This document shows, piece after piece, positions 63,085-64,000 of a stretch of DNA of 64,000 nt (positions are counted from its first letter, which is position 1; every line of letters begins with the position of its first letter). The notes under the pieces are model-generated. The model made no database searches. It saw nothing but the letters and a program-made list of their open reading frames with translations, and was not told where the DNA came from. The position numbers and the translations under genes are program-made. The DNA is from Oscillatoriaceae cyanobacterium Prado104 (GTDB lineage Bacteria > Cyanobacteriota > Cyanobacteriia > Cyanobacteriales > Microcoleaceae): NCBI GenBank assembly GCA_025454405.1, contig JALOON010000056.1, positions 1 to 64,000 of the forward strand, given 5' to 3'.

Positions 63085-63448
63085 CCGACTCTTTTAGTTC
63101 GGATAATTTAATTATATTCCTAATTAATTTTTTGTCAACTTTCCATTCAATCTATTCCCGGTTGTAGATCTTGCGTGAGGGCCGGGGCGAAGCATATAGA
63201 TTTATCTGCTATCTAAAAACCCGACAAAGCCGGACAGCGAGTTGACACTTTCTAGGGGAGCGACGGCCGGGTTAACCCTCTGTGTCCGGGCTCGGTTGAG
63301 CAGCCCGAGCATATTGTTCCAAATTGGGATTTCAGTGGAAGATTTTTTGAGGAATCTGTAGGGAGTAATTTGATGCGATCGCACTTCACTCAAGCAAGGG
63401 CGATCGCTTTTTTCTTAAATTAGCAGAAAGGGCGATCGCCCTTAAAAA
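63085..63448. other. Gene-free stretch with hairpins and HIP1 pairs
   Basis: A GGGCGAAGCA repeat lies near 63184. CGGGCT and AGCCCG pair at about 63288-63308. Two HIP1 octamers (63375-63382 and 63400-63407) can form a stem followed by six Ts, terminator-like on the plus strand. A third HIP1 lies in AAGGGCGATCGCCCTT (63428-63443), just after the stop of the minus-strand gene at 63449. An open frame on the minus strand at 63202-63393 has no protein-like features. Confidence 0.5.
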
Positions 63449-63682
63449 TTACTCTTTCCAGTAGCGGGTTAAAATCCGCATTATTTCACCCGCGATCGGC
63501 GACGGTAAAGGCTGACTCCATTCCCCGACTTCTGCCAAACCCAAAACGTGAAGTAAATTGATGATGCTTTCCACTCCTTTGGGAATCCCGCAAATCAACA
63601 ATCGGATGGGTTTTTTGTCGGTGGGTGCGCCGGGAATTTCTTCTCGAAGCAGTTCGGGAACTGACTTTGGTTGTGATATCAT
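63449..63682 (-). CDS. Small conserved hypothetical protein
   Basis: This 77-residue protein begins MISQPKSVPELLREEIPGAP and has a central segment PIRLLICGIPKGVESIINLL plus GLAEVGEWSQPLP and a C-terminal LTRYWKE. It has no signal peptide or cysteine cluster. I recognise it only as a small cyanobacterial hypothetical often given misleading transporter names; function is unknown. The amino-acid composition is protein-like, and the 3' end lies near a HIP1 palindrome. Confidence 0.65.
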   Translation of the reverse strand: MISQPKSVPELLREEIPGAPTDKKPIRLLICGIPKGVESIINLLHVLGLAEVGEWSQPLPSPIAGEIMRILTRYWKE

Positions 63683-63708
63683 GAGTGTTAACTAAACAAT
63701 AGTCGGAT

Positions 63709-63753
63709 AGCGATCGCCCTCAAGTTTTCCAGGCCCAGGGGCGATCGCTTTTC
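63709..63753. promoter_or_regulatory. HIP1-containing hairpin in the divergent region
   Basis: AGCGATCGCCCT (63709-63720) pairs with AGGGGCGATCGCT (63737-63749) with one bulge, followed by TTTTCC. It sits between two divergent genes (63682 and 63899), so it is not an ordinary 3' terminator. Function unknown. Confidence 0.4.
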
Positions 63754-63815
63754 CGTTTGGACATCCTGAGTATAGTTTATTCTCTCCATCACGTCAAGCG
63801 ATACGACAAAAAATA

Positions 63816-63830
63816 TTGCCTATACGGCAA
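63816..63830. promoter_or_regulatory. Possible operator of the XRE-type regulator
   Basis: TTGCC-TATAC-GGCAA is a perfect 5+5 palindrome with a 5-base spacer, 69 bases before the GTG start of the helix-turn-helix gene. XRE-family repressors often bind such sites in their own promoters. The link is inferred from position only. Confidence 0.4.
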
Positions 63831-63898
63831 AACAACTGTTAGTGAAGGTTGCAGGATGGTAACATCAGCTTGCAAAGGCTAGTAGTTGAGCATCAACA

Positions 63899-64000
63899 GT
63901 GATCCGTTGGAAATTGGCAGTTGTGATGGCCGAACGCAACATCAGCAACAAGGAATTGGCTGCTTTAGTTGGGATGCACCCAACATCAATTTCAAAAATC
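63899..64000 (+). CDS. XRE-family helix-turn-helix regulator, 3' end outside window
   Basis: The 34 visible codons start at GTG (MIRWKLAVVMAERNISNK) and continue ELAALVGMHPTSISKI, the recognition helix region of a Cro/C1-type helix-turn-helix. A second possible start is the ATG at 63923. Cyanobacterial proteins of this type are small (70-80 residues) regulators of unknown targets. The gene is cut by the window end, so length and partner genes are unknown. Confidence 0.75.
   Translation, partial: MIRWKLAVVMAERNISNKELAALVGMHPTSISKI

Noticed and set aside
63202-63393. 63-codon minus-strand frame
   Set aside because: It covers hairpins and a HIP1 pair and has no recognisable similarity; it may be part of an old element but I cannot support it.

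Overview
The window looks like chromosomal DNA of a filamentous cyanobacterium, probably a Microcoleus/Oscillatoria-like non-heterocystous form. The oxygenic-photosynthesis and phylloquinone genes (petD, menF, menD), a bidirectional hox hydrogenase, several families largely restricted to cyanobacteria (DUF3370, DUF4058, the phycobilisome-independent cyanobacterial Crp-type regulator), very frequent HIP1 octamers (GCGATCGC) and dense short-repeat families all support this. The genus is inference; no rRNA is present.

Layout. 0-5.5 kb: 3' part of a disrupted thrS, three tandem DUF4058 paralogues, petD without petB, and a TetR regulator with a clear palindromic operator. 5.5-16 kb (mostly minus strand): a giant secreted RTX/Ig-like protein, tRNA-Ser(GCU), a patatin-like lipase, an MscS channel and alanine racemase; the last three end inside heptamer repeats. 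16-23 kb: a PG-binding/YVTN propeller protein, a Uma2 protein, an SLH protein, a DUF3370 protein and a dihydroorotate-dehydrogenase-like protein. 23-37.4 kb: a fermentative electron-transfer block, with nifJ (pyruvate:ferredoxin oxidoreductase) on the minus strand, then a TnpB element built on the remnant of another TnpB, then hoxE-F-U-Y, a nuclease gene, hoxH and hoxW on the plus strand, broken up by repeat arrays. 37.5-41 kb: menF-menD behind a strong sigma-70-like promoter. 41-50 kb: TerB-like protein, M61 peptidase with PDZ, Crp/Fnr regulator, CysQ-like phosphatase, glycosyltransferase, exported PEP-CTERM-like protein, ABC1/UbiB kinase. 50-57 kb: an orphan substrate-binding lipoprotein next to a Cache-HAMP-PAS adenylate cyclase, a Uma2 protein, and a class A beta-lactamase-fold hydrolase. 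57-64 kb: TrmJ-type methyltransferase, a 51-residue DUF2256 protein, a broken isoaspartyl peptidase, a phosphoesterase remnant, a periplasmic binding protein, glmU, a small conserved hypothetical, and the start of an XRE-type regulator.

Functional links. NifJ would reduce ferredoxin from pyruvate, and HoxEFUYH can dispose of electrons as H2, so 23-37 kb reads as a dark-fermentation module. The Cache-cyclase and the Crp-type regulator are possible parts of a cAMP circuit, although they are not adjacent.

The most unusual feature is how repeats interact with genes. A 71-bp tandem repeat sits in opposite orientations at both ends of the nifJ-hoxU block. An approximately 110-bp palindromic heptamer module supplies or touches the stop codons of unrelated genes and shows compensatory changes in its stem. 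Three different repeat types have entered coding sequences in frame (menD, the M61 peptidase, trmJ). Two genes expected to be conserved (thrS and the isoaspartyl peptidase) carry frame-breaking internal deletions, which may be real decay or assembly error.
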